The notes: generated by a model not told the origin, from the sequence alone. DNA of 64,000 bases from an uncultured Eubacterium sp. (GCA_934322085.1 CAKRGF010000001.1:62001-126000), one strand, 5' to 3'; counted from the first letter of the stretch, positions 34,912 through 44,909 are shown. Made by a program: numbers and translations.

Positions 34912-36003
34912 ATGGAACACACAGCAAAGGTACTTACTTCCTATGAAGAACAACTAAACAATGCAGCGTCTATCTTACCGGCTCCGGCAGAAAATATCTG
35001 CTTTTTTGATATTGAAACTACCGGACTTTCTGCTGCTGTTTCGTCTCTTTATCTGATTGGCACGATTACCTTTGAAAATAATGAGTGGGTTCTAAACCAG
35101 TGGTTTGCCGATGATTATGTGAGTGAAGCAAGTCTTTTGCAGGCGTTTTCTGAGTTTTCAGAAAAGTACGAATGGATTGCGCATTACAATGGCGCGACCT
35201 TTGACATACCTTATCTGGAAAAGAAATACCGCACAAATCATATACCGTCTCCGTTTGCCGGAAAACAGACACTTGACCTTTACCGGGCAGTCAAACACAT
35301 CAAAAAATATTTTCCGGTTCCCAATCAAAAATTGATGACAATGGAACGTCTTGCTGGTTTTACCAGACATGAACTTTTAAGCGGGAAAGAGTGTATCACA
35401 CTTTACACAGAATTTATGCATGAGAAATTTTTTCATAATCCGGAATCCTTAGAAAAAAAGGAAAGACTGCTCTTCCATAATGAAGATGATTTGATTGGTA
35501 CAATTGTATGTGCACTTCTCCTTGCCTACACAACGTATAAACCGATATGTCCGAGTGTGCAGACAAAGGAACACAGCGTTTTATTTACCGACACTTTAGA
35601 GAAAAAAGTGCCGGCAAATCTTTCCTTTCAAAAAGGTGATATCTCCTTTTCTTTTGAAGAGAAATCTCTTTCCATCGAGGTGCCGCTTTGGGAAGGTACG
35701 CTGTACCATTTTTTTGCCGACTATAAAAATTATTATTATCTGCCAAAAGAAGATATGGCGGTACATAAAAGCGTCGGCTGCTTTGTCGAACCTGCCTATC
35801 GTCAGAAAGCAACTGCCGCTAACTGCTACATCAAAAAAGACGGCAGATTTCTTCCGCTCCCATCTGGCACTGACTGGGATTCTCCTGTTTTTTCGCTCAC
35901 CCGAAAGGACAAGAAAACTTTTATACCATGGGAAGAAAACACGGAACTCTCAACTGATTGCGTCTGCCGCCTCATCAATGGATTTATGCATATGCCAGAA
36001 TAA
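34912..36003 (+). CDS. YprB-like ribonuclease H-fold exonuclease
   Basis: A 363-residue protein with a DEDD exonuclease domain (about 25-215): Exo I FFDIETTGL, Exo II HYNGATFDIPYL, Exo III HNEDDLIG. The remaining 150 residues are a beta-rich C-terminal part without recognised motifs. It matches YprB-type proteins of Firmicutes, uncharacterised nucleases. ATG 34912 has AAGAAGGG upstream and is downstream of the predicted transcription start; the frame extends to 34825. It converges with degV with a 20-base overlap of the ends. Confidence 0.83.
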   Translation: MEHTAKVLTSYEEQLNNAASILPAPAENICFFDIETTGLSAAVSSLYLIGTITFENNEWVLNQWFADDYVSEASLLQAFSEFSEKYEWIAHYNGATFDIPYLEKKYRTNHIPSPFAGKQTLDLYRAVKHIKKYFPVPNQKLMTMERLAGFTRHELLSGKECITLYTEFMHEKFFHNPESLEKKERLLFHNEDDLIGTIVCALLLAYTTYKPICPSVQTKEHSVLFTDTLEKKVPANLSFQKGDISFSFEEKSLSIEVPLWEGTLYHFFADYKNYYYLPKEDMAVHKSVGCFVEPAYRQKATAANCYIKKDGRFLPLPSGTDWDSPVFSLTRKDKKTFIPWEENTELSTDCVCRLINGFMHMPE

Positions 36004-36835
36004 TACCGCCAATTCCTGCATAAACACTTGCAATTCCTCCCGTCTCAACAATGTGAATCTGACAATCCGGGAGTATCTTTTTTAACTTTTTCTTTACTTC
36101 ATATGCTCCTGCCTCCTGCCCGCAGTGTGAAATTACAATATGTGAAATCTTTTTCTCTTTATTTTCATTTCCAATTGCACGAACCATCGCAGACATAGCA
36201 CGTTTCATACCTCTCGCCTGACCAGTCTGGCAAATCGTTCCTTCATCGGTCGATGCCAAAATCGGGCAGATATGAAAAGCGTCCGCAAGTTTTGCCTGAA
36301 GGCCATTTAATCTTCCGCTTCGCTCTAACATCGTCAAATCATTTAACACAAATTTCGTCATCATATCCCTGCGGAGTTTTTTTATTCGCTTACAAATTTC
36401 ATCTTCGGAATACCCTTTATTTTCCCAACGCATCACTGCTCCTGCCAGTAACGTCTGCCCCGCGGATGCACTTTTGCTGTCAATGATATAAATTTTCTGC
36501 CCCTCTTTTCCTTTGTTCTCCTCCCGCCAAAGTTTTCTCGCCAGGCTCGCACTGTTATAAGAACCGGAAAGAGCTGAGGAAACCGTTATCACATAAATAC
36601 GATCCACATTTTTATCAAACTTCTGCAAATAGGCATCTGGTGCCGGACACGCCGATTTTGGCAGCACATCCGTCTCTAAAATTTCATCAAACAACTCCTG
36701 TTTATTGATATGTCCATCGTCCGGCCACTCTTTCTGCCCCACCCGGATTTGCAGAGGAATCATCCGCAGATGTTCATTATTTTTCATTCCTTCCGATAAA
36801 TCGCCACAACTGTCCATTAAAATCTGGTAACTCAA
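35984..36835 (-). CDS. DegV family fatty acid-binding protein (probable TTG start)
   Basis: About 283 residues. DegV/FakB proteins bind a fatty acid and present it to the kinase FakA. The N-terminal ILMDSCGDLSEGM and the SSALSGSYNSASLA loop are the family's lipid-binding signatures; the SHCGQEAGAYEVKKKL C-terminal domain is intact. The longest frame begins at 36874, but AAAGGAG lies eight bases before TTG at 36835, giving the usual DegV length and N-terminus. No fakA is in the window. Confidence 0.87.
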   Translation of the reverse strand: MSYQILMDSCGDLSEGMKNNEHLRMIPLQIRVGQKEWPDDGHINKQELFDEILETDVLPKSACPAPDAYLQKFDKNVDRIYVITVSSALSGSYNSASLARKLWREENKGKEGQKIYIIDSKSASAGQTLLAGAVMRWENKGYSEDEICKRIKKLRRDMMTKFVLNDLTMLERSGRLNGLQAKLADAFHICPILASTDEGTICQTGQARGMKRAMSAMVRAIGNENKEKKISHIVISHCGQEAGAYEVKKKLKKILPDCQIHIVETGGIASVYAGIGGIILAYA

Positions 36836-36925
36836 AAAATCGTCTCCTTTGCTTTTTTGAGTTAGGATTGACAAGATAATTTAATAATATACAAAAATAT
36901 AATGATGTACCTTTTTATTTTCTTC

Positions 36926-38212
36926 CTAATATTTTCTCTTTAATAATTTAGCGTATTTCTTGGCCTTAGATTTCGGAACCGTTATTTTGCATGTTCTTCT
37001 AATTTTATTCCTTTCAATTTTTTTCAAATCTGTACTTTTAATAACTATTTTTTTTAATTTTTTACACTTTGTATTAAAAACATTTTTGCCTATTACAGTT
37101 ACTACAAAACGAATTCCGCTTATTTTAATTTTTTTCGGAATAGTAACTTTTTTTAATTTGTAAGAACTCAAGCGAATAAGCTTAAGATTTCCCTTTTTTC
37201 CAGATACCTTCGTTACTTTGTATACTAACGAATTCTTTTTTATAACCCGTCCCACTTTAATCTTTGTTTTTTGTCCTGTCTTTTTGTTTGTATTTTTATT
37301 TGACACATTCGATGTGTGGGAAGAAGCTGCATTTCCCTGCCCCTTCGACGCATTCTCGGTTTTGTTTGTTGGAGTCAATGTCGGAACTGCCGTTTTGCTT
37401 TGTGAAGCATTAACATTTTCTACCTTTGATGTTACTTTTCCTGCATATGTCCAGCAGGATGTAGATAAGTTCAAATGTAGAACAGGACGAACGGTTCCTC
37501 TCATATTACTGATATAGTTACCATTAATATAACCATAACCATATTCATCCACGTCGGATGCATTACCATTATCATACCCCGGTGAGCGCAGCCACCACCA
37601 ATCCGCTTTCGCAACCGATGATTTATACGAATTTAATTCTGCTGCATATGACGTATTTGTTGCCACTCTGGTTTCGCTTTTTGCTCTAAATTCTTTATTA
37701 AATCCATACGCCGTATTGCCAGTCTCAGCAATAGACAGCAAATACACCTTATCTATTGTATTTAAACCACCTTCTGTTTTGTAATACGGATTATCATCAT
37801 TAACAACTCTTGTATTTTGAATAGCAGCCTGTTCTGTTGCTGAAAATGCTGATGACAAAAAAGTAGAATTTAACCAGCCACGAAGGGTACAGGTTTCCCA
37901 TGAAGCAACATCATTTCCTGTGTTATATGGCTGCACATCTAAGTTTTGGTCTGCCAGCAGAAAAGCATTATTTCCATTAACAGACAACACACGCCACCTA
38001 ATCGGTTGTTTCTTATCTTTTTTGTCTGCTGTCCCATCCTTATTCGTATCATTCTGCCAGTAGTTTCCAAAATATACGCAATCCCATGTTGTAATACCAT
38101 TTACAACCGTTGGCTTATGCAAGGTTGATGCTGCTTTTGAAAAATCCCCCATTGTGCATACAGCTTGTATAACAATTGCTAATACTAATATTTTTGCACC
38201 TATTCTTTTCAT
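36926..38212 (-). CDS. Secreted DUF6273 protein with LRR-like C-terminus
   Basis: A 428-residue protein with a signal peptide (residues 1-28). A DUF6273-type domain covers about 38-255 (WRVLSVNGNNAFLLADQNLD, WWWLRSPGY). A Ser/Thr/Asn-rich linker follows (about 265-315), then a Lys-rich C-terminal region with a BspA-like leucine-rich repeat (NVFNTKCKKLKKIVI). It is probably secreted or wall-attached; no sortase motif. It is the last gene of the tad-operon run, 36 bases after the kinase, so a role in pilus-related surface display or as kinase partner is possible but unproven. The lower GC and long A/T runs match its operon neighbours. Confidence 0.78.
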   Translation of the reverse strand: MKRIGAKILVLAIVIQAVCTMGDFSKAASTLHKPTVVNGITTWDCVYFGNYWQNDTNKDGTADKKDKKQPIRWRVLSVNGNNAFLLADQNLDVQPYNTGNDVASWETCTLRGWLNSTFLSSAFSATEQAAIQNTRVVNDDNPYYKTEGGLNTIDKVYLLSIAETGNTAYGFNKEFRAKSETRVATNTSYAAELNSYKSSVAKADWWWLRSPGYDNGNASDVDEYGYGYINGNYISNMRGTVRPVLHLNLSTSCWTYAGKVTSKVENVNASQSKTAVPTLTPTNKTENASKGQGNAASSHTSNVSNKNTNKKTGQKTKIKVGRVIKKNSLVYKVTKVSGKKGNLKLIRLSSYKLKKVTIPKKIKISGIRFVVTVIGKNVFNTKCKKLKKIVIKSTDLKKIERNKIRRTCKITVPKSKAKKYAKLLKRKY

Positions 38213-38248
38213 TTCTTCTCACTCCTTTTATTTTAAACTGTAGTATGT

Positions 38249-40147
38249 TTAATGTAAAACCACATAATCATCGCTTCCAATTACTTGAAATTCACTTTTT
38301 TTCTTTGATTTGCTGCTCTTATTAGAACTAGCTGCAGGCCGCTGTGTACGCACCACTGGCCGGGAAGTTGCCTGTGGTTTATGTGTTGGTGTTGGTTTCG
38401 GCGTTGGTTTCGGTCCTTTACTGACAACCAAATATATCGTTGTATTTCTCTTCACCTTTGTAGATGCCCTCTTACTCTGGGAAATAACCTTGCCATGGGA
38501 ATAAGAACCGCTATACCTTTCCTTCACCTGATATTTCAATCTACTCTTTGTTAATCTTTTTTTTGCCGCAGATAAACTCTTCCCTATTACATTCGGAACT
38601 ATTAATCTTTCTTCACCTTTGCTTACTACAAAGGTTATCACAAGAGAATCCTCCTGATTTAGCAAAGTACCTGCAGCTGGTACTTGACTCACAACATTTC
38701 CAACTGGCACATCATCATTATATACTTCAGATGTTCTAATCGTAACATGCTGCTGAATTGACATCACTTGCTCCGTTGCAGCCTCTAACTTTTGATTCAC
38801 ACAATTTGGCATTTGTACCTGCTTAATTTCCGGGGTCATTGTAATCACTGCTGTCGGAGAGGGTGATGATGCCATAGTCTTAACTACATTTTCTTTAGAT
38901 GTGACACTTATCTTCTCTCTTTGTCCCGCAGCAAACTTTACTGCAAATAATCCAACACAACCAAGTACAAAGATACAAACCGCTGCTATCACTACCATTA
39001 TCTTTTTCCTGTTGGTAAATGTAATAACTCTATTGTTTGTTTTTGCCTGCACCTCCATTTCATCATCTATTAAAACAGTATTATTTTCATCCAGAACTGT
39101 TTCTTCAATTGCACTTACCTTTTCTACATCTGTTCTTTCTTTACCTGGAATAACACGTTTCTCTTCTTCTCCATAAATATCATGAATCAGCTCACCCATG
39201 GATTGATAGCGGTCTTTTGCCAAAACACAAAGTCCCTTATCAATTGCTTTAGCAATTTTCTCATCCAATTTAATATTATCAAAACTTTTTAAAGATTTAT
39301 ATTCATCCTCCAAAAGACGGTCTATCGATTCCGGTGGTCTCATTCCAGTCAGCATATAATACAAAGTAGCACACAAAGCATATATATCCGTCCATGCTCC
39401 CTGATGGCCCTTAGAGCGATATTGTTCCTCCGGTGAAAAACCACGTTTAAGCATAACTGTCAAGCTTTTCTCATCTTCTTCCGGAATAACACCACGTGCC
39501 GCACCAAAATCAATCAGTTTCACTTGGCCATCCTGACGAATCATAATATTATCGGGACTTATGTCACGATGGATAATACCAATTTGATGCATCTGATCCA
39601 ATGCCTTCATAATTGGCTTCATAACTTTCAGTACATCTTTTGCAGGCATTTTCCCATTTTTCTCCATATATTCTTTTAATGTTTCACCATCCACATATTC
39701 CATGATAATATATGCTGTCATATTTTGTCTAAAAAAATCACGGATTGTTACAATACCTTCGTACGATTCTAATTTTGACATGCTTTTCGCCTCTTTTACA
39801 CAGCGACGCATACCATTCTCAAAACATTTCTGGTCTGTCCCCTCAAACATATATATGGTATTGCTTCCCATAGTCGTATCTCTACTTGCAATTTTCGGTG
39901 GAAAAAATTCTTTAATCGCAATTGGCAGTTCTAGTGTTTCATCCCAGCCAATATAAGTAATTCCGAATCCCCCCTCACCAATTACTTTTCCAATAATATA
40001 CTTTTCTGCAAGTTTTGTCCCCAGACGCAGACATCTTGGATTCACCTGATAAGTATTCGGATCAAACCCACAGTGAGGACACTTTGTAACGTCTGGCTCA
40101 ATTTCCCTCATACACCCAAGACATATCTTCCTTTTCATCTCACTCAT
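38249..40147 (-). CDS. Membrane Ser/Thr protein kinase with zinc ribbon and PASTA domains
   Basis: A 632-residue kinase. The N-terminal zinc ribbon has C9-x2-C12 and C23-x2-C26. The kinase domain (about 50-330) has Gly loop GEGGFG, Lys79, HRD 193-195 and DFG 213-215. One membrane helix lies at about 383-404. Two external PASTA domains follow (about 445-510 and 514-577), then a Pro/Thr/Lys-rich tail. PASTA domains bind muropeptides or lipid II, so this is a PrkC/Stk-type cell-wall sensor. The zinc ribbon and the position inside a tad operon set it apart from the housekeeping kinase normally next to rsgA. Likely counter-enzymes are the two PP2C genes of the operon. Confidence 0.92.
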   Translation of the reverse strand: MSEMKRKICLGCMREIEPDVTKCPHCGFDPNTYQVNPRCLRLGTKLAEKYIIGKVIGEGGFGITYIGWDETLELPIAIKEFFPPKIASRDTTMGSNTIYMFEGTDQKCFENGMRRCVKEAKSMSKLESYEGIVTIRDFFRQNMTAYIIMEYVDGETLKEYMEKNGKMPAKDVLKVMKPIMKALDQMHQIGIIHRDISPDNIMIRQDGQVKLIDFGAARGVIPEEDEKSLTVMLKRGFSPEEQYRSKGHQGAWTDIYALCATLYYMLTGMRPPESIDRLLEDEYKSLKSFDNIKLDEKIAKAIDKGLCVLAKDRYQSMGELIHDIYGEEEKRVIPGKERTDVEKVSAIEETVLDENNTVLIDDEMEVQAKTNNRVITFTNRKKIMVVIAAVCIFVLGCVGLFAVKFAAGQREKISVTSKENVVKTMASSPSPTAVITMTPEIKQVQMPNCVNQKLEAATEQVMSIQQHVTIRTSEVYNDDVPVGNVVSQVPAAGTLLNQEDSLVITFVVSKGEERLIVPNVIGKSLSAAKKRLTKSRLKYQVKERYSGSYSHGKVISQSKRASTKVKRNTTIYLVVSKGPKPTPKPTPTHKPQATSRPVVRTQRPAASSNKSSKSKKKSEFQVIGSDDYVVLH

Positions 40148-40160
40148 TTTCCGCCTCCTG

Positions 40161-40892
40161 TTAGTCTAGGAAAACAGCAATTGCTGTATAATTATCCATA
40201 TTAAAATTTTTACCGTTTTTTTGAACGATTTTTTTCATTTTCGAAATCCATGCTTCCGGTGTCTTTGCATGTTTCAATGTCTTTTCCATATGTTTCTCAT
40301 CGATATATTCCCAAAAACCATCGGAACAAAGTAGAAACACATGCTTTTTACTCTCTTTTTTAATTTCTTTTATTGAATTCACCGTTCCCTCTTGTTCATC
40401 CATACCAATTGCCCGCAACAGCCGGTTTCTATCCGGATGATGGCGAATTTCAGACTCTTTAATATCTCCTGCGGCTGCAAGAACCTGAGGAACACTATGA
40501 TCCATTGTTCTTTCCATTAATTTTCTATTTTCAAAATGATATAACCTGGAATCTCCTACATGTCCCCAGCTGATTTTCTCCCCTTCAATAAGTAAAATCA
40601 CTAATGTTGTCATCATATTTTCAGTGATATCCTCGTTCACCTTTATTTTCAACATCTCTCTTTGGCATTCATTCACCATTTGCGTAATAAAGTCATCCCG
40701 GCATCGCTTCTTTTTTTTGTACATTTTTTTAACCATATCCACCACAAATTTCGACGCCACATCACCCTTACCCTGACCACCTAAACCATCGGCAAGAACA
40801 AAACAACCTTTTTTACTTGTAGCATTCGCATATATACTATCCTCATTCTGCGGTCTGTTTCCTTTATCACTAAACATTGCGTAAGCCAGCAT
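40161..40892 (-). CDS. PP2C-type Ser/Thr phosphatase (tad operon, kinase-proximal)
   Basis: A 243-residue PPM phosphatase. Metal-binding motifs are present: RPQNEDS, ADGLGGQGKGD, GHVGDSRLY, LLCSDGFWE and the terminal DNYTAI. All Asp ligands of the dinuclear centre are there, so it should be active. It removes phosphate from Ser/Thr in the cytoplasm. It directly precedes the kinase gene in the transcript (13 bases), the classic kinase-phosphatase pairing. Confidence 0.93.
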   Translation of the reverse strand: MLAYAMFSDKGNRPQNEDSIYANATSKKGCFVLADGLGGQGKGDVASKFVVDMVKKMYKKKKRCRDDFITQMVNECQREMLKIKVNEDITENMMTTLVILLIEGEKISWGHVGDSRLYHFENRKLMERTMDHSVPQVLAAAGDIKESEIRHHPDRNRLLRAIGMDEQEGTVNSIKEIKKESKKHVFLLCSDGFWEYIDEKHMEKTLKHAKTPEAWISKMKKIVQKNGKNFNMDNYTAIAVFLD

Positions 40893-40906
40893 GATGTCAC
40901 CTCTTT

Positions 40907-41458
40907 TTACTTAAAACACTTCACTTTAGCTTCTTGGTTCATATATAAATACTGCTTTCCAATAAAAGGAAAATTAAAGCGAACCTTATACTTAGCTTTG
41001 ATAAAAATATCATCACCAATTTTTGAACCATTAAATTCAATATCACTTATCCCATGTTCGATACCAGCCCATTTTATATATGATTCTCCATCCATTGTAT
41101 TATTGGATGTCAAAACATATTTGAACTCCTGTTTAATATCACCTAAATCACCTTTATGTGATATCTCGTTAACCTGTTCTCTAGATGGCAATTGGCCCTG
41201 TCCAAAAAACAATTTCATATACTCATAAAACTGTGTTAATCCATCTGTAACAACCTGTATCTCTGAATCAGGCGCAGTTTTATCGTAAACCGTTTGAATG
41301 GATAAATTTCTTGCTGTCTGAAGTACAGCATGGTTTACCATATTCTGCGCAATATAAAGTTTTCCAAAGCACAATATAAATACTATTAGCAAAAGAAAAA
41401 TGGTAAATGAAATTGATGCTTCTATTGTCATAATTCCTTCCGAACGCTTAATATCCAT
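40907..41458 (-). CDS. TadE-like pseudopilin 2
   Basis: A 183-residue protein with a TadE-type N-terminus: basic start, GIMTIEASISFTIFL with a Glu after the processing site, one hydrophobic helix (about 14-34), and an external domain. TadE-like minor pilins are processed by the prepilin peptidase and help initiate or cap Flp pili. The start overlaps the DUF5702 gene end by 11 bases (coupled). Confidence 0.8.
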   Translation of the reverse strand: MDIKRSEGIMTIEASISFTIFLLLIVFILCFGKLYIAQNMVNHAVLQTARNLSIQTVYDKTAPDSEIQVVTDGLTQFYEYMKLFFGQGQLPSREQVNEISHKGDLGDIKQEFKYVLTSNNTMDGESYIKWAGIEHGISDIEFNGSKIGDDIFIKAKYKVRFNFPFIGKQYLYMNQEAKVKCFK

Positions 41459-44264
41459 TGTAAGTCACCTCGTTCATTTTAAATAAATCAATCGAAAAGC
41501 TACCACCTGACATCGATTTTACCGGTAATAGTGGATTTAAATCAGCTGTTACATCACTTCTTAAATATGTATTAGCTTTGCTAAGTTCAAATGTTGCCTT
41601 ACCATTTTTCTTTCTCTCCTCATAGCGTACCTCCATTTGAATTACATCTCCTATCCGTTGTAACGAGCGGCCTTGTGGCAAAAGAATCAAAAACAAAAGT
41701 AGATACTCTTTATAAGACCAATCCCAAAAAGGTGTTCCTTTTGAGTCCTGTAAAAAATTCTCTGTCTTTTTTTTGTTTTCTTCTTTTTTTTCAATTCCCA
41801 TTGCATCATCACAAATATTCTCTATATAAGCTAATAGTGTACCTTCCGGATCCTTTAATGTCTCTATAGATAATACCAAGTGTTTTTTTATTAAAGGAAC
41901 TTCTGTGCCTACTCGAACCAAAAGATTCATGTCTACGTTTGCCTCATAATAATTCCATACCAAAAATACAAGCGGGGCAAATATCGAGCAGCTTGATATG
42001 ATTTTCATACAATTTTCATCCAGCACCATCGTAATCATATTAGAAAGCATCCTTAAAACAAGAATCCTACCAAACACTTTTTCTTGGTTTACTGTTTCAC
42101 TCGGATTTCCATTTAAAACATATTCTAAGTTACACGAATTAAATATTTGCGCATCCGAGTAATTATCATTTCTTATATTATCCATCCTTGTCGTTGCTTT
42201 ATTTTTTATATAATAACTGGTTAATAACTTGTCCCCAATCCCATCACCTAAAGCTTCAATTACAACCTTACCCTGCCCGCTTATCACAATTTTAGCAAGC
42301 CAGACAATACTATCATAAATATTTTTAACATCATTAATTATTGGTTTTAAATTCAACAAAACATTTACAAAATTAACATTAGCACCTGGCATCAATATCA
42401 TAACCGGGTCATGATTATTACTTCTGGAAATCAAATCGTAGACCCCTTCATAAAGATTATCCATTTTCTGCATAATTTGCTCGTACAATGCATCATCACT
42501 CTGACTATTTACTTCAGAAAGACGATCAATATCATCCAAATATTCTGATGGAACATATTTTTTTGCATCTTCAAGTAATTTTGTTTTCTCATTTAAATCT
42601 TTTAAACGGTTTTTATTATCATCTGCATTTCTTGAATTGTTTGTTTGCAGTGTCTGTTCGGATAATATTACTTTTTTCCCTGGCACACTTTTATATGGAA
42701 ATGGTGTCAACGTACTTCTAATCTTTTTTAAGCCTTTAATTATTTTCATAACAGAGCTTGTATCAGATAATACTTTTGCTAATTTTAATCCATTAATTAC
42801 TGCCGCTAATGTTCCTGCATCTATATAACTCATATGATATTTTTTTAGCTTTTTAACAGTAGGTGATTTCACATCGTCTTCTGTAATATTATCAACTGTC
42901 TTTTCTTGTATTTCTTTTGATTTTTCCTCGCACAATTTCAAGCCGCCATCAACTCGGTCAATATATTCCTGAAAGCCTCCCTGGAATGCTTCGTTAATTG
43001 CCGCGATGATAGCTTGGCAAATATCTCCCTGATTACTTCCCAAGTCTCCTGATAATTTTGAAACTGTATCTCCAAGTCCTTTCACCTTTGTTTGATATGC
43101 AATCATTTTCTTTCTCACATTATCAATTGACTTAATATACTCTTGCTGACATTCCATTAACTCATTTGTCGCCTTATCTAATTCCGTTGTATTCTTTTTC
43201 CCTAGTAAACTCTTTTCATTACCTATAATATTTTTGATTTCATCAATAGTAAATGAATCACCAATATTGTTAAATCCATACTTACTATCTTTCACAAGAT
43301 TAAACCAATCATTAATTGTTGCATTATCTTGCAAATTTAGAAGTTCAACCCCTGCATATCCAGAAATAACATCAGACAACTTTGTCAAACCGGTTAGTTC
43401 TGTTTGGTCATTAACATTCAAATACTCCTCAATATTCTTAGCCACTTGAATAAGAGCTGCAATTTCTTGTTTCTTTGATTCTAGTTTTTTTATAATCTCA
43501 TCACGTTTTTCGATTGCTTTAATCAAATCCTGTTGTGCTTTTTTATATGACGTTCCTTTAGCTGGAATCTCTTCTTTTTGAAAGAATTTTTTTATATCTC
43601 TCCATTTATCTGCCGCTTCTTCAAAAATATTATAGCCCTCAATACTTCCCTCCAAATCCATAATGGTATACATAAATCCCTTCATTTCAGAAACAAACTC
43701 AATACAAGCGCTCAATTGCTTAATAGATGTTTGAACATTTGTATACATATTTTTACCAAGAATTTTTTTCCCCAGTTCTTTCAAAATATCTTTTTTAATC
43801 TTTTCAAAATTTATTGCATATTCACATAAATCTGTCGGTGCTCGATATTTTGAGTATTCCTGTATCTGTCTAAGTAATACATTATTTGTTCTCAAACTGT
43901 AAAAAGTATCTATATTTACATCTTTTGTTAATTTCATTAACTTTGACGCAGCCACAGCATAATCATTTTCTGTTGGAGTATCCTGACAATTTGCTTTTAA
44001 ATATTTAACAAAATAAGTTTTAAGTTTATCTTTGTCCTGTTCATTAAATGCAAATAATCCAAACTTATCATACAAAATTTTGTTGTAATCAGCTAGAACC
44101 GATGTGGCTGCATTTTGTGCTGCTTCTTCTAATAAGTTTTTTGCACTCTTATAACGTCCTATTTCCATTAACATGGTGCTGAATATCATGGTTGGAAGTA
44201 GAACTATTAATAAGAATATTGAAACAATCCCTTGATTTCTTTTTTTTATGCAAAATCTTAACAT
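41448..44264 (-). CDS. Large DUF5702 protein, TadG-like
   Basis: A 938-residue protein with an N-terminal helix (about 12-30) preceded by KKRNQGIVSIFLL, resembling the TadG/pseudopilin entry, and then a very large external region. Long charged helical stretches (about 230-440, coiled-coil-like) alternate with globular parts. A further hydrophobic stretch lies near 745-770. DUF5702 proteins occur in tad loci of Gram-positive bacteria and may replace TadG. It is flanked by two TadE-like genes. Probably the largest external subunit of the pilus machine or its tip. No enzymatic motif seen. Confidence 0.75.
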   Translation of the reverse strand: MLRFCIKKRNQGIVSIFLLIVLLPTMIFSTMLMEIGRYKSAKNLLEEAAQNAATSVLADYNKILYDKFGLFAFNEQDKDKLKTYFVKYLKANCQDTPTENDYAVAASKLMKLTKDVNIDTFYSLRTNNVLLRQIQEYSKYRAPTDLCEYAINFEKIKKDILKELGKKILGKNMYTNVQTSIKQLSACIEFVSEMKGFMYTIMDLEGSIEGYNIFEEAADKWRDIKKFFQKEEIPAKGTSYKKAQQDLIKAIEKRDEIIKKLESKKQEIAALIQVAKNIEEYLNVNDQTELTGLTKLSDVISGYAGVELLNLQDNATINDWFNLVKDSKYGFNNIGDSFTIDEIKNIIGNEKSLLGKKNTTELDKATNELMECQQEYIKSIDNVRKKMIAYQTKVKGLGDTVSKLSGDLGSNQGDICQAIIAAINEAFQGGFQEYIDRVDGGLKLCEEKSKEIQEKTVDNITEDDVKSPTVKKLKKYHMSYIDAGTLAAVINGLKLAKVLSDTSSVMKIIKGLKKIRSTLTPFPYKSVPGKKVILSEQTLQTNNSRNADDNKNRLKDLNEKTKLLEDAKKYVPSEYLDDIDRLSEVNSQSDDALYEQIMQKMDNLYEGVYDLISRSNNHDPVMILMPGANVNFVNVLLNLKPIINDVKNIYDSIVWLAKIVISGQGKVVIEALGDGIGDKLLTSYYIKNKATTRMDNIRNDNYSDAQIFNSCNLEYVLNGNPSETVNQEKVFGRILVLRMLSNMITMVLDENCMKIISSCSIFAPLVFLVWNYYEANVDMNLLVRVGTEVPLIKKHLVLSIETLKDPEGTLLAYIENICDDAMGIEKKEENKKKTENFLQDSKGTPFWDWSYKEYLLLFLILLPQGRSLQRIGDVIQMEVRYEERKKNGKATFELSKANTYLRSDVTADLNPLLPVKSMSGGSFSIDLFKMNEVTYNGY

Positions 44265-44281
44265 TTCTCACTATCTCTCCT

Positions 44282-44893
44282 CTATTTTTTTATACAGTCA
44301 ATCATTTGGTTTATCAGTTTTATTTCCGGTGTTTCCGTAACTTTTTTTACCAGCTCCCATAAAAAATCAGTTGTATTAATATATGATATGGGATCTATAC
44401 ACTCAGCTGAAGCTGTCACACAGAATTCTACCTTGTCATTAATTCCAAAAATGGACACAATCGGAATATGATAGGATTCTGTAATATTAACGATTAGATC
44501 CTTTTGCATTGTTTTTCCCTGCTTTGTTTTAACACTTGCTTTTACATCAACATTTTTTACTTTTAGCAAACGACTTTTACTAAGTAAATAATAGCCAAAC
44601 CATTCCGCCTGACGTTCAATTGGTGAATCTAATTTATCTCTTGTTCCAAAAATTTCTCGATATAACATTTTGCGATTATTTAGTTGGTCTTTATCAATAA
44701 AACTCATAAAAGGATCCTTATCCGAATATCCGTAATTTGCTGAAACACAACATGCTGTATTATTAGCAACTACCGTTAAAGTAACTCTTTGATACATTAG
44801 CAAGGCAAGAAACATAAGTATTCCATAAATAATAAGCACTAATGGAAATACAATACTTGCTTCAATAATCATTTCTCCCTTATCATCCTTCAT
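44282..44893 (-). CDS. TadE-like pseudopilin 1
   Basis: A 203-residue protein beginning KDDKGEMIIEASIVFPLVL, with the G-x-M...E pattern expected for prepilin-peptidase processing, a single helix (about 10-32) and an external domain of about 165 residues. It lies between the WG-repeat gene and the DUF5702 gene with short spacers. It and its paralogue at 40907 may form a heteromeric minor pilin pair, like TadE/TadF. Confidence 0.82.
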   Translation of the reverse strand: MKDDKGEMIIEASIVFPLVLIIYGILMFLALLMYQRVTLTVVANNTACCVSANYGYSDKDPFMSFIDKDQLNNRKMLYREIFGTRDKLDSPIERQAEWFGYYLLSKSRLLKVKNVDVKASVKTKQGKTMQKDLIVNITESYHIPIVSIFGINDKVEFCVTASAECIDPISYINTTDFLWELVKKVTETPEIKLINQMIDCIKK

Positions 44894-44909
44894 TCCATCT
44901 TCTCCTTTT

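Noticed and set aside
36870..36900. Plus-strand TTGACA near 36870 as a promoter
   Set aside because: No -10 at a usable spacing and no plus-strand gene downstream.
42488..43829. Plus-strand frames inside the DUF5702 gene
   Set aside because: Antisense frames in A/T-rich sequence without ribosome binding sites or recognisable domains.
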